A DNA stretch of 64,000 nt from Anaeromyxobacter oryzisoli (lineage in GTDB: Bacteria > Myxococcota > Myxococcia > Myxococcales > Anaeromyxobacteraceae): the NCBI RefSeq assembly GCF_022690765.1, contig NZ_JALCZA010000013.1:1-64000 (forward strand). The letters run 5' to 3'. Each line of letters starts with the position of its first letter. Position 1 is the first letter of the stretch. Under the pieces are notes generated by a model. It did no database searches. It saw nothing but the letters and a program-made list of their open reading frames with translations, and had not been told where the DNA came from. The translations under genes were made by a program, and so were the position numbers. Below are positions 44,153-54,209 of this stretch, piece after piece.

Positions 44153-47100
44153 CTAGCTCACGCGCCAGCGCCGGACCCACTCGGGGAGGAGCGGGGTCGA
44201 CAGCTCCCACTCGACCGTGATCGGCCGCTCGCCGCGGTGAGCGCGCGGCTCGACCGCGCCGAGGAACCGGAACGCGCTGGTCACGCCGCGGGAGTCCTTC
44301 TTGGACTCGCGGACGAACAGGAGCGGCGTGACGCCGACCTCGGCCGGGCGCAGGTGGCGCTGGCCGTCTTCGCTGTCCTCCCGGGTGCGCGACTGCGACT
44401 GCCACTGGAAGCGCGTCTCGCTCAACGGGAAGTCGGCGTACTGGAGGTGCTCGTGCTTCTGGTCCCCCTTGTCGAGGGTGACGAGGAGCAGGTCGTAGCG
44501 GCCGCCGCAGACCGGCTCGACGCCCGTGTAGAAGTTCTTGTAGCGCCCCTCGCCGCGGGTGATCGCCTCGAACGCGGCGCTCAGCTCCACGTCGAGGTAG
44601 CGGCCGTGGACGACGAGCGGGATCTCCGGAGGGAGCGCCGCGGGGTGGGGCCTCGAGTCGGCGCGCCGCTCGAGGACAGGGAGGAGCTGCCGCAGCTCCT
44701 CCCGCAGCGTGGCGTGCGACCGCCACTCGGCGAGCAGGTCGTCGAGCCGGGAGGCCTCGAACCGGCCATGGAGCACGACGAACAGCATCGCCGCGATCCT
44801 GCGCTCGAGCGCGGAGCGCGGCGGCTCGAGCGCGACGAGCCGCTTCCAGACCGACAGCCGGAGGGGATCGCTCGCGTGCAGGAGCTTCTGGACGTTCGCC
44901 AGCGCCTCGCGCTCCGCCGTTCCCGCAGGGAGCTGCGCGAGCCCGACGTCCGCCCGGAGCGACGTCCACGACCGGCCGCCCCGGTACAGGTCGAGCGGAT
45001 CCACCTCGGTCTCCCGGAGGAAGGCCTCCAGATCCCAGCCCCGCTCGCGGTGCGCGCCAAGGAGTGCGCGCAGCCCGTCCAGGCTCGACGGGATGGCGCG
45101 CTTCACGCGCTCGAGGACGTCCCGCTGCGCCCGCTCCTCGAACTGGAGCACGCAGCCGGACGGCAGCCGGCCGAAGCCCTTCTCGAGGAACTCGCGCAGC
45201 TCCCGAGGCGTGTGGCCGAGGAGCTCGCGGAGGTGCCGGTCGAAGCGGAACCTCGGGTGCTGGAGGCCGGTCACGTCGAGGACGGTGAGGATGTCCTTGT
45301 CCCGCGTGCGCCGGAGCCCCCGTCCGAGCTGCTGCAGGAAGACGGTGGTGCTCTCGGTCGGCCGGAAGAAGAAGAGCGTGTTCACGTCGGGGATGTCCAC
45401 GCCCTCGTTGAAGAGGTCCACCACGCAGAGCACCTGGACCCTCCCGCTCGTCAGGTCCCCCTTGGCCCGGTCGCGCTCCTCGCGCGGGGTGTCGGCGGTG
45501 AGCGGCCGCGCGGCGAGCCCGAGCGCGGAGAGGCGGTCCGCCACGACGCGCGCGTGGGCCTTGTCCACGCAGAACGCGAGCGCGCGGATCTGCTCGGGTC
45601 GCGCGACGCGCTCGCGGATGGCGCGCGTGACGGCCCGCACCCAGAGCTCCTGGGCGTCGATGAGGCGCCGCGACAGGTCGGACTCGACGTACCCGCCGTC
45701 CCACCTCACGTCCGACAGGTCGAGCCCGTCCACGTCGAGCACGAAGTAACGGAATGGGACGAGGATCTGCTGCTGGATGGCGTCCCAGACGCGGAGGTTG
45801 CCGACGTACGGACGAGGGAAGTGCTCCTCGTAGAGGCGCGCGTCCGCCCGCTCCGGCGTGGCGGTGAGCCCGACGAGCTGCTTCGGGCGGAGCCGATCCA
45901 GGAGCTCGGCGTAGCTCGGCGCCGCCGCGTGGTGCACCTCGTCCACGATCACGTGGTCGAACGCGGTGGGGTCGAGCGCGGTCGCCTGGGCCAGCGCCTG
46001 GATGGACGCGAACACGTGTCGCCCCGCCTCGGGGCGCTGCCCGTCCACCCAGAGCTCCCCGAAGTGCTGGCGCCGCAGCACGTGCCGGAAGACGCGCATC
46101 GACTGCTCCAGGATCTCCTTGCGGTGCGCGACGAAGAGGAGGGAGTCGACCTGCCCCGCGCGGAGGAGCTGCTCGTAGTCGAACGCGGCGACGAGCGTCT
46201 TGCCGGTCCCGGTCGCGGCGACGACCAGGTTGCGCGTCCGCCCCGCCGCGCGCGCGTCCTGCAGCTCGCGGAGAATGGGCTTCTGCCACTCCTTGGGCTC
46301 GAGATCGAAGGCGAAGAAGTCGGTCGTGCGCTCCGCCTCGGAGAGGGCCCGGACGAGCCGGCGCGTCGCGGCGTCCGTCCCGTCGAACGGCTCGAAGCGG
46401 TCGGCGTCCACCCAGTAGCTCTCGAAGACGTCCCGCATCTCCTCGAAGAGGGCGGGCTGGTCGGCCTGGGCGAGCCGGACGTTCCACTCGAGCCCCTCGG
46501 TCTGCGCGGCGTGCGAGAGGTTCGAGGAGCCCACGTAGGCCGTCGAGTACTCGCTGCTCCGGTGGAAGAGCCACGCCTTCGCGTGCAGGCGGGTCGTGGT
46601 GTCGTCGTACGAGACGCGCACCTCGGCGCCGAGGCGGTGCAGCAGCTCGATCGCCTTCACCTCCGTCGCCCGCATGTAGGTGGTCGTGAGGACGCGGAGG
46701 GGACGGCCGAGCGCGCGGTGGCGCTCGATGAGGGGGCGGAACTTGTCGAGCCCGCTCAGCTTGATGAAGGAGCAGAGGAGGTCGATCCGGTCCGCGCTCG
46801 CGAACTCGCTCGCCAGGTGCGAGAGCACGCTCTCACCGTGCGCGTTCGTGAGGAGCCCGGAGGAGAGCAGCGAGCCGCGAGGGGGCCTGCTCGACGTCGG
46901 CCCACGCCCGGGGGCTCGCTCCGCGATCCCGTGCAGGATCCGGTCGCGAAGGACGGTCTCCCCAGGCCGGAACGGTCCCCCGTCGCCGACGCGCTCGAGG
47001 ATCGCGCGGGCGACGGCGATCTTCTCGAGCGCGTTGCTCTTCGCCTCGATGGCGATGCGTGCGGCGTCGCGCACCAGCGTGACGAGCTGCTCGTCCACGT

Positions 47101-47239
47101 CGGAGTCCTTCCCGACAGTCGCGATCTCGATCGCGTGGGTCTCCTCGAGCCTCGCGAGGCGAGCCTCGAGCGCCTCGGAGACCACCTCGTCGTAGACCCC
47201 GACAGGGAGCTCGGCGTGCGAGCGGCGCCAGATGGACAC
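44153..47239 (-). CDS. PLD/DEAD-box helicase with C-terminal DUF3427
   Basis: A 1028-residue protein with three parts. Residues about 130-285 resemble a phospholipase-D-like nuclease (LHAKAWLFHRSSEY with GSSN downstream, near residue 220-240). The central superfamily-2 helicase has motif I ATGTGKT near 340, DEVHH near 430, LVGLTATPERAD near 465, and the arginine-finger motif QLGRGLRR near 640. The C-terminal 170 residues match DUF3427 (FYTGVEPVCGGRYDLLLV and FQWQSQSRT). Such stand-alone proteins are candidates for phage defence or DNA repair, but the role is not proven. The start is the ATG at 47239. A 93-base gap separates it from the AddA-like gene upstream. Confidence 0.85.
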   Translation of the reverse strand: MSIWRRSHAELPVGVYDEVVSEALEARLARLEETHAIEIATVGKDSDVDEQLVTLVRDAARIAIEAKSNALEKIAVARAILERVGDGGPFRPGETVLRDRILHGIAERAPGRGPTSSRPPRGSLLSSGLLTNAHGESVLSHLASEFASADRIDLLCSFIKLSGLDKFRPLIERHRALGRPLRVLTTTYMRATEVKAIELLHRLGAEVRVSYDDTTTRLHAKAWLFHRSSEYSTAYVGSSNLSHAAQTEGLEWNVRLAQADQPALFEEMRDVFESYWVDADRFEPFDGTDAATRRLVRALSEAERTTDFFAFDLEPKEWQKPILRELQDARAAGRTRNLVVAATGTGKTLVAAFDYEQLLRAGQVDSLLFVAHRKEILEQSMRVFRHVLRRQHFGELWVDGQRPEAGRHVFASIQALAQATALDPTAFDHVIVDEVHHAAAPSYAELLDRLRPKQLVGLTATPERADARLYEEHFPRPYVGNLRVWDAIQQQILVPFRYFVLDVDGLDLSDVRWDGGYVESDLSRRLIDAQELWVRAVTRAIRERVARPEQIRALAFCVDKAHARVVADRLSALGLAARPLTADTPREERDRAKGDLTSGRVQVLCVVDLFNEGVDIPDVNTLFFFRPTESTTVFLQQLGRGLRRTRDKDILTVLDVTGLQHPRFRFDRHLRELLGHTPRELREFLEKGFGRLPSGCVLQFEERAQRDVLERVKRAIPSSLDGLRALLGAHRERGWDLEAFLRETEVDPLDLYRGGRSWTSLRADVGLAQLPAGTAEREALANVQKLLHASDPLRLSVWKRLVALEPPRSALERRIAAMLFVVLHGRFEASRLDDLLAEWRSHATLREELRQLLPVLERRADSRPHPAALPPEIPLVVHGRYLDVELSAAFEAITRGEGRYKNFYTGVEPVCGGRYDLLLVTLDKGDQKHEHLQYADFPLSETRFQWQSQSRTREDSEDGQRHLRPAEVGVTPLLFVRESKKDSRGVTSAFRFLGAVEPRAHRGERPITVEWELSTPLLPEWVRRWRVS

Positions 47240-47332
47240 GGTTCGTGCTCCGGATCTTCGTGAGAAGGGGCTCGAGCCTACCCGGAGACGGACACGCGCG
47301 GGAGAGGCGCCTGCGCCTCGTCTTCGGTGGGC

Positions 47333-50300
47333 TCAACCGTGCGTCACCCACCTCACGGTCCCCTCCGCCGTGAACAGCAGCCCCGCCTCGATCTCGCCCT
47401 CCCTCGCGACGCCGAGGGCGACGAGCATCCGCGCGTAGCTCCGGACCTGCTCGACGTACGCGGCGTGCGTCGCGTGCACGTCACCGGCGGGCGGGGCGTC
47501 GGTCTTGAAGTCCACCACGGCGATCCGGCCGCCGCGCGTGCCGAGGAGGTCCACGTAGCCCTGCACGAGCTTGCCGTCCGCCGCGAGCGCGACCGGGTAC
47601 TCGAGCTGGAGATCCGCGCCGGGCGGGCGGCGGAGCCCCGCGGCCGCGAGCGCGGCGAGCGCCCGCCTGACGTCCTCGATCGCCTCGGCGTGCCGCTCGG
47701 CGAGGCCGCTCGCGGAGGCCGCGCGCGCGACGGCGGCGGCGGGTGAGAGCGCCGCGTCGCGGAGCGCGAGGCCGATCGCCGCGTGGACCGTCTCGCCGAA
47801 CACCGGGCCGAAGCGGCTCCTCCGCTCGGGGCGCGGCAGGCCGGCCTCGCCCGGGCGCTCGGCGGCCTCGATCCTCGCGTGCGCCTCGGCCGTGACCGCG
47901 CCCGGCGTGAACCGCGGCCGCGCCGCGTCCGCCACGGCCGCCTTCCACGCGGCGTGGACCTCGGCCGCGAGATCGGAGGCGTCGCCGGTCGGGCGCGTCG
48001 CGGGGGCCGGGAGCGCGCTCGCCCACGCCGGCTCGGCGTCGAGCGCGTAGGGCTCGAGCGCCTCCATCAGCGCCGGCGGCGCGCCCGCGACCAGGCGGCC
48101 GGTGACGCGGCGCGGGTCGGGCTCGCCCGCCACGGGCAGGACGAGCAGATCGCGCGCGCGGGTCGCGGCCACGTAGACGAGCCGGAGCCGCTCGGCGTCG
48201 AGGTACCGCTGCTCGCGCGCCGCGACCTCGCCGTCCGCGGGCTCGTCCCAGACGAGGCCGTCGAGCGCGATCCCCCAGGACCGGCCGGTCCGATCGATCA
48301 CGAACGGGCTCCGGACGGCGCGCGCCGCGAGGTCGGCGCACGCGTCCCAGAGCACGACGATGGGGAACTCGAGCCCCTTCGCCTGGTGGACGGTGAGGAT
48401 CTGCACCGCCTCGCTCGCGACCGGCCGCGGGGGATCGAGGGGCACGGGATCTTCCACCCACGCCCTGAGCCGCGCCGTGGCGGCGTCGAAGTCGAGCCCC
48501 TCGGCCGCGAGGGCGTCGAGCGCGAGGCAGAGCTCCCGGAGCGCCTCGAGCCGCTGCGCCCCGTTCGGCCCGAGGGCGGCGGCGCGGCCGAACGCGGTCC
48601 GCTCGAGGAGGTCGCGGGCGGTCGCGCCCGGCGAGCGCGCGAGCCGCTCCCGGCGGAGCTCGCCGACGAGCTCGAGCGCGGCGCGGGCCCTGAGCACGCC
48701 GGGGTGGGTCGAGGTCTCCTCCGCGGCGCGAGCGCGCGCGAGGTCATCCAGGTCCAGCGCGAAGAACGGCGGCCGGAGCAGCGCGGCCTGGGCGACGCCG
48801 TCGTCCCGGTCGGCGAGGGCCCGGAGCCCGAGCAGGAACTGCTGGTGGAGCGGATCGCCGAGGAAGAGCGAGCCGCCGCGCGCGGCGTACGGCACGCCGA
48901 GCCGGTCCAGCTCGGGGAAGAGGAGCGGCAGGTTGCTCGTGGCGGTGACGAGGATCGCGACGTCGCCGAAGCCGGCCGGACGTGGCGCGCCGGTCGCGGG
49001 ATCGACGATGGCCCGCCTCTCCCCGTCGACGAGCCAGCGGAGCCACGCCGCGAGGGCCTTCGCCTCGGTGGCGCGGAAGACCGGCTTCCGCCCGTCCTCG
49101 GCGGCGAGCGGCAGGAGCTGGACCGCGGTGGCGGCGTGGCCCTCGCGCCCGGCGAGGAGCGGCTCGTTCGCGACCGTCCCGGCGTCGGGATCGAAGACGG
49201 GCTTCCCCTCGACCGGGCGGCCCAGCAGGTCATCGAAGCGCGCGTCGAGCCACTCGACCAGCGCGGGCTCGCTCCGGAAGTTGGCCTGGAGCTTCGCGAC
49301 GACCGGTCGTGGCTCGCCTCGCTCGATGATCGCCCGCACGGCCGCGTACACCCCGATGTCGGCGCGGCGGAAGCGGTAGATCGACTGCTTCGGGTCGCCC
49401 ACGATGGTGAGCTTCCCCGGCGCGAGCGCGACGTCGCTCCAGTCCGCCGCGATCGCGCCACGCTCGCACAGGTAAAGGACGATCTCGGCCTGGAGCGGGT
49501 CGGTGTCCTGGAACTCGTCCACCATCACGTGGTCGAACAGCGCCTGGTAGCCGGCGCGGACGGCGAGGTCGTCGCGCAGCAGGTCCCGGAGCTCGATGAG
49601 CAGATCGAGCTGATCGACCGCGCGGTGACGCGCCTTCACCTGGCCGTACATCGCCACGACCGCGGGCGCGGCGGCGACGAGGCGGCGCGCGAGCCAGCCC
49701 GCGAGCGGGCGGAGGAGGTCCTCGTGCAGCGAGCCCTCGCGGAGCGCCTTCTTCCCGTCGTCGCCGAGGAACGCCTTGTAGAGGGCCCACCCGGCGTCGT
49801 CGTCGGGGAAGTCCGCCTTCTTGCCGAGCTTGTCCGGCGGGCCGCAGCGCAGCAGCTCCTTCAGGACGAGGACCGGATCCTCCTCTTCGCGGACGCGCTC
49901 CAGCCGGCGCCCGGTCGCCGCGATCCAGCGCGAGCCGCGCCCGTCCCCCCTCGACGCCTTCGCGTGGCCGACGAACTCGTCCACGAGGTCGCGGACCTTG
50001 CCGAGGTCGGGCCGCCGTGCGGGCGGGACCACCGGCGGGACGTCGCGCGTCCGCACCAGCGCCTCGACCAGGCAGTCGAGCCCGGCGATCTCGCCGTGGT
50101 CGTGCACGCGCCGCTCGGCGCGGACGCCGGCGCGGAGCGCGTCCAGGAAGGCGGACTGCGCGGCCTCGGCGACCTCCGCGTCCACGCGGCCGGCGAGCTC
50201 CGCCGCGAGCGTCCCCGCCTCCACGGCGTGCAGGAGGGCCGCGAACGCCTCCGCGACGAGCGGCCCCTCGTCCTCCACGACGTCGTAGGACGGCGAGAGC

Positions 50301-50686
50301 CGCGCCTCGACGGGCCGCAGCCGGAGGAGGCGATCGGCGAACGAGTGGATGGTCCCGACCGGCGCGGTGTCGAGCGCCGCGAGCGCGCCGGCGAGCCGCT
50401 CGCGCCGGACGTCGGTCAGGTCCGGGCGGGCCAGCTCGCGGAGGAGGGCCTCGCGGATCCGGAGCCGCAGCTCGCCCGCCGCCTTCCGGGTGAACGTGAT
50501 CGCCGCGACCCGGCCCAGGGCGAGCGCCGGGCCGTCGTCGGCCGGGGCGACGAGCTCGACGAGGCGGGCCACGAGCAGCGTCGTCTTGCCTGTCCCCGCG
50601 CCCGCGTCGGCGATGACGTTCACGCCGCGCGCGTGGACGGCGGCGTCGCGATCCTGCTGGTCGGGTGCGGGCCTCCGCGTGCTCAT
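47333..50686 (-). CDS. addA: AddA-type ATP-dependent helicase/nuclease subunit
   Basis: A 1117-residue UvrD-like helicase. Walker A is AGAGTGKTT near residue 28-36, TFTRKAAGEL motif Ia follows, Walker B VDEFQDTDP near 389, motif III GDPKQSIYRFR, motif V VHQAKGLEFPIVVLWD, motif VI AATRARDLLV. The C-terminus carries a PD-(D/E)XK nuclease (VVDFKTD near 1057, then YVEQVRSYARML). This is the AddA layout of the AddAB double-strand-break processing complex. Its start overlaps the addB stop (ATGA). The length is a little under the usual 1200. The longer open frame upstream is a shadow of addB. Confidence 0.88.
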   Translation of the reverse strand: MSTRRPAPDQQDRDAAVHARGVNVIADAGAGTGKTTLLVARLVELVAPADDGPALALGRVAAITFTRKAAGELRLRIREALLRELARPDLTDVRRERLAGALAALDTAPVGTIHSFADRLLRLRPVEARLSPSYDVVEDEGPLVAEAFAALLHAVEAGTLAAELAGRVDAEVAEAAQSAFLDALRAGVRAERRVHDHGEIAGLDCLVEALVRTRDVPPVVPPARRPDLGKVRDLVDEFVGHAKASRGDGRGSRWIAATGRRLERVREEEDPVLVLKELLRCGPPDKLGKKADFPDDDAGWALYKAFLGDDGKKALREGSLHEDLLRPLAGWLARRLVAAAPAVVAMYGQVKARHRAVDQLDLLIELRDLLRDDLAVRAGYQALFDHVMVDEFQDTDPLQAEIVLYLCERGAIAADWSDVALAPGKLTIVGDPKQSIYRFRRADIGVYAAVRAIIERGEPRPVVAKLQANFRSEPALVEWLDARFDDLLGRPVEGKPVFDPDAGTVANEPLLAGREGHAATAVQLLPLAAEDGRKPVFRATEAKALAAWLRWLVDGERRAIVDPATGAPRPAGFGDVAILVTATSNLPLLFPELDRLGVPYAARGGSLFLGDPLHQQFLLGLRALADRDDGVAQAALLRPPFFALDLDDLARARAAEETSTHPGVLRARAALELVGELRRERLARSPGATARDLLERTAFGRAAALGPNGAQRLEALRELCLALDALAAEGLDFDAATARLRAWVEDPVPLDPPRPVASEAVQILTVHQAKGLEFPIVVLWDACADLAARAVRSPFVIDRTGRSWGIALDGLVWDEPADGEVAAREQRYLDAERLRLVYVAATRARDLLVLPVAGEPDPRRVTGRLVAGAPPALMEALEPYALDAEPAWASALPAPATRPTGDASDLAAEVHAAWKAAVADAARPRFTPGAVTAEAHARIEAAERPGEAGLPRPERRSRFGPVFGETVHAAIGLALRDAALSPAAAVARAASASGLAERHAEAIEDVRRALAALAAAGLRRPPGADLQLEYPVALAADGKLVQGYVDLLGTRGGRIAVVDFKTDAPPAGDVHATHAAYVEQVRSYARMLVALGVAREGEIEAGLLFTAEGTVRWVTHG

Positions 50687-53600
50687 CCCTCGTCCTCCTC
50701 GCCGACCCGCTTGAGCGCGCCGAACCGCGCGAGCGGCCCGTCCTCCACCTCCGCGAGCGCCTCCCGGGCGCGCGCGGCGGCGCCGTCGCCGCAGAGCACG
50801 TGGAACGGACAGTACGCACAGTCGTCCTCGTCGGCGGACGGCGGGAACGCCCGCGCGTGGAGGAGGTGCGCCGCGGTGGCGAGCCACTCGCTCGTCGCCT
50901 TCTCGAGCGCCGCCGCGTCGGCGCGGAACGCCCGCTCCATCACCTCGCCCCGGCCGTCCGCGTACGCGTAGGCGACCGCGACCTTCGCGGGCGTCCCCCA
51001 CTGCTTCGCGAGCTTCCGAGCTGCGAGCTGGTAGAGGCCGAGCTGGATGTCCCGGAGCGGCGTGGGGCCGGCCTCGGCCTTCACCCGCGGGTGCGCCTTG
51101 CCGGACTTGAGGTCGCGCACGACGGCCACGCCGTCCTCGACGTCCACGCGATCGATGTACCCGTGCACGTGGAGCGTCGCCCCGCCGGCGGCGACCGCGA
51201 GCGGCGCGGGGGTGCCGAAGGGGAGCTCCACGCCGACGAAGCGGCGCCCGGCGCCCTCCCAGTCGTACCGGAGGAACGCCCCCACCGCGTCGTGGAGCCG
51301 GTCGCGCTCCTTGCGGCGCACGCCCTCCCCGACGAGCGGGTACTCGCAGAGGAACGCGTCGAGCTCGCGATCCGCCACCGCGTCGGCGAGCTTCAGCCAC
51401 TTCTTCGCCGTCCCCTCGCGCCGCGAGAACGCGGGCCCGTGCTCCCGGTAGAAGACCTCGACCACCCGGTGGAGGAGGCTCCCGAACGCGGTCGCGTCGA
51501 GCTCGCGGAGCGACGGCGCGCCGGCGGGCTCCTCCCAGCCGAGGATGCGGCGCATGAGGAACATGCGCGGACACTGGAGGAGCTGCTGGAGCGCGGAGGC
51601 GGAGATGGGCCGCTCCGGGACGACGCCCGGGATCGGCGGGAAATGGTCGCCGGCCCCGAGCACGCCGTCCCCTGGGCCGAGCGGGCCCGCGGGGGCGCGG
51701 AGCGCGGCGACGCGGCCGAGATCGAGGAGCGGCGCGCCGGTCCACTCCGGAGGGAGGGCCGGATCGACCCGCGCCACGCGGTCGAGCCAGCTCGCGTCCG
51801 TGACCGGGTGCGCCGCGCGGAAGGCGGCGGCGGCGCGCGCCGCGGGGCGGAAGTGGTCCCGGCGGAGGGCGGCGCCGTCCGGCACCGGGTCGGCGGGCCT
51901 CCCGGTGTCCGCCCGTGGGCGCGCGAGCGCGGCCGCCGCGTCGATGAAGATCGAGCTCGGCTCGCGCTCGGTCCGGGCGAGATCCACGCGCGGCGCCGAG
52001 AGGGCGATCGCCTCGCGGCCGCCCTGGACGGCGGCGACGAGCGCGTGCACCTGGGCCGAGACGCGGTCCTCGGCGCGCGCGATCACGCGCCCGGCCGCCG
52101 CCCGCTCGAGCGCCTCGCGGAGGGCGGCAGGTACGACCGGATCCTCTCGCGGCCGCGACGGGAGCACGCCCTCGCACAGGCCGATCACCCGCACGGCGGC
52201 GAAGTCGAGCCCCGCCGCGCCGGCCACCGTGCCGACGTACACCGCCGGCTCGCCGAACCGGCCCCGCGGGATGCGCAGCGCGAGCAGGTGATCCTCGATC
52301 ACCTCGAGCGCGTCCTCGCCCGCGAGCGCCTTCCCGAGGCGGCCGGCGCAGGCCGGCGCGATCGCCTCGAGGAGGCGCGCTGGAAGGGCGGCACCGTCGC
52401 CGGGCGCGAGCAGCCAGCGCGCGAGGAAGCCGCCGAAGACGTCGGCGACGGCCGCGAGCGACGCCTCGTCCACGACGGCGCGGGCGACGCCGACGAGTGC
52501 GTCGAGGGCGGGGCGGATCGCGCGGAGGTTGCGGAGGGTGCGCTCGAGGCGCCAGCCCTCCCGCGCCGCGGAGTCCTCGTCCGTCCGGGCGCGGGCCAGC
52601 GCCGCCTCGAGCTCGAGCGCGCGCGCCGCGGCCCGCTCCTGCCACGCGAGCGCGCCCTGCGGGTGAGCCGCGTTGCCGCCGACGGTGCCGAGGCCGAAGG
52701 CGAGCTCCATCGCCTCGCCATGGGTGAGGTGGGTGCGGCCCCCGTCGCCGTCGAGCCGGAGCGCGGGGAGGACCGGCGCGAGCGCGTCGGCGGAGAGGTG
52801 CGAGCGGAGCGCGCGCAGCACCGCGAGGACACGCGCGCCCGCCGTCGTCGAGATCGCCGGCAGCCCGCCCGCCACGTACACCGGGAGCGGTCCGCCCTCG
52901 AAGGGGAGGCGCGCCAGGCGATCCGCCACGAGCTGCGCGAGCGGATCCTGGGCGGGGACGAGGACGGCGAGCTCCTCGAGCGGCCGGCGCGCCTCGAGGA
53001 CCTGGCGCGTCACCCAGAGCGCGGTCGCATCGAGCTCCGCCTCCACGCCCGCGTGCTCCTCGAGCTCGACGGTCCCGTCCGGGCCGCGGCTCCGCGGGCG
53101 GTCCGGAGCCGCGAGGACCGCGGCGTCGGCGAAGAGGTAGGTCGCGAGGAGGTCGCGCTCGATCGGCGCGGCCGGTTCGGCCGGCGGTGCCGCGGCGGCC
53201 CGGGTCGCCGTGGCCGCCGCCGTTCGCGGGTCGGGCGCCGCTTCGCCGGTGGTGGCCGGACCCGTCGTCGGTCGCCCTGAGCCCGAAGGGCGATTTGGGA
53301 GGGAAGCGAGCGCTCTCATCGCCTCGGCGCCGTAGAGCGTCTCGAGGCGACGGGCGTGCCGCGCCGAGAGGGGCCGCAAGGCCCGGAGCGCGAGCGTGAG
53401 CTCCGGGATCGCCGAGAGGAACCGTGCGTGGACCGCGTCCTCGTGGCCGGTGGCGAGCGCGAGCGTCGATCCGGCGAAGGGCCAGGCGCGCCCGTCGCGC
53501 TGGAGGAGGGCCGTCGCCTCGCGGTACAGGCGCGCCGTGCTCCAGGACGTCCCCGCTTCGGCGAAGACGCGCTCCCAGACGCGCGCGAGATCACGCGTCG

Positions 53601-54018
53601 GCGCCGCGTCGGCCGGGAGGTCGTCCGGGCCGAGCCCCGCGGCCTCGAGCTCGGCGATCGCGGCGGCGAAGGCGTCGTCCCATCCGCGCGTCGTGCGGAG
53701 GAGGTCGAGGTCGAAGTGCTCGAGCGGGAGATCCTCGTGGAAGAGCGCGAGGAGGCGCGCCGGCCGGAGCCCGTCCTCGCCCGGCGAGAAGGGCACGCCC
53801 GCCGTCCGGAGCACCTCGAGAGCCGCAGAGAGCGGCCCCAGGAAGCGCGTCCCCGCGAGCACCCCGCCGCGCCCCGACCGCGCCAACGCGCGGCGGAGGG
53901 CGTGCGCGTGCCGCTCAGACGGGACGAGGACCAACCGCGAGGGGAGCGGCCCCGGCGCCGGCAGCGCCGCGATGGCGTTGGCCCAGGAGGCGAGGGGGTC
54001 GATGACGGTGAGCTTCAT
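50683..54018 (-). CDS. addB: AddB-type nuclease subunit with Fe-S cluster
   Basis: An 1111-residue inactivated-helicase-like protein with a C-terminal PD-(D/E)XK nuclease. The nuclease motif DLKSGKAHPR near residue 965 is followed by DIQLGLYQLA. Four cysteines fit the AddB Fe-S staple that clamps the nuclease: one near 816 (LLQCPRMFL) and three in CAYCPFHVLCG near 1068. The N-terminal VLVPSERHAHALRRAL region lacks an intact Walker A, as expected for AddB, which only scaffolds and cuts. Together with AddA it resects double-strand breaks and loads RecA; it can also destroy foreign linear DNA. The ATG at 54018 is the operon start. Confidence 0.87.
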   Translation of the reverse strand: MKLTVIDPLASWANAIAALPAPGPLPSRLVLVPSERHAHALRRALARSGRGGVLAGTRFLGPLSAALEVLRTAGVPFSPGEDGLRPARLLALFHEDLPLEHFDLDLLRTTRGWDDAFAAAIAELEAAGLGPDDLPADAAPTRDLARVWERVFAEAGTSWSTARLYREATALLQRDGRAWPFAGSTLALATGHEDAVHARFLSAIPELTLALRALRPLSARHARRLETLYGAEAMRALASLPNRPSGSGRPTTGPATTGEAAPDPRTAAATATRAAAAPPAEPAAPIERDLLATYLFADAAVLAAPDRPRSRGPDGTVELEEHAGVEAELDATALWVTRQVLEARRPLEELAVLVPAQDPLAQLVADRLARLPFEGGPLPVYVAGGLPAISTTAGARVLAVLRALRSHLSADALAPVLPALRLDGDGGRTHLTHGEAMELAFGLGTVGGNAAHPQGALAWQERAAARALELEAALARARTDEDSAAREGWRLERTLRNLRAIRPALDALVGVARAVVDEASLAAVADVFGGFLARWLLAPGDGAALPARLLEAIAPACAGRLGKALAGEDALEVIEDHLLALRIPRGRFGEPAVYVGTVAGAAGLDFAAVRVIGLCEGVLPSRPREDPVVPAALREALERAAAGRVIARAEDRVSAQVHALVAAVQGGREAIALSAPRVDLARTEREPSSIFIDAAAALARPRADTGRPADPVPDGAALRRDHFRPAARAAAAFRAAHPVTDASWLDRVARVDPALPPEWTGAPLLDLGRVAALRAPAGPLGPGDGVLGAGDHFPPIPGVVPERPISASALQQLLQCPRMFLMRRILGWEEPAGAPSLRELDATAFGSLLHRVVEVFYREHGPAFSRREGTAKKWLKLADAVADRELDAFLCEYPLVGEGVRRKERDRLHDAVGAFLRYDWEGAGRRFVGVELPFGTPAPLAVAAGGATLHVHGYIDRVDVEDGVAVVRDLKSGKAHPRVKAEAGPTPLRDIQLGLYQLAARKLAKQWGTPAKVAVAYAYADGRGEVMERAFRADAAALEKATSEWLATAAHLLHARAFPPSADEDDCAYCPFHVLCGDGAAARAREALAEVEDGPLARFGALKRVGEEDEG

Positions 54019-54209
54019 GCTGGAGAGGAGATGCTACGTCGGGGACGGACACGGACGGCGGACGTCACGCTGGCCGGCGCCCGGCGAGCCATCGCCACCC
54101 GCCAGCGTCGAGCGTCGCGAGGCACAGGATGCCCGTCGCGGAGCGGGGGCACACGACGACCGAGCAGCGCAGGAGAAGTCTGCCTCGCGGGAACACCGGC
54201 TGGCCGTGG

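Noticed and set aside
43946-47263. A 1105-codon open frame opposite the helicase gene
   Set aside because: Mirror of the PLD/DUF3427 helicase; no motif or ribosome site.
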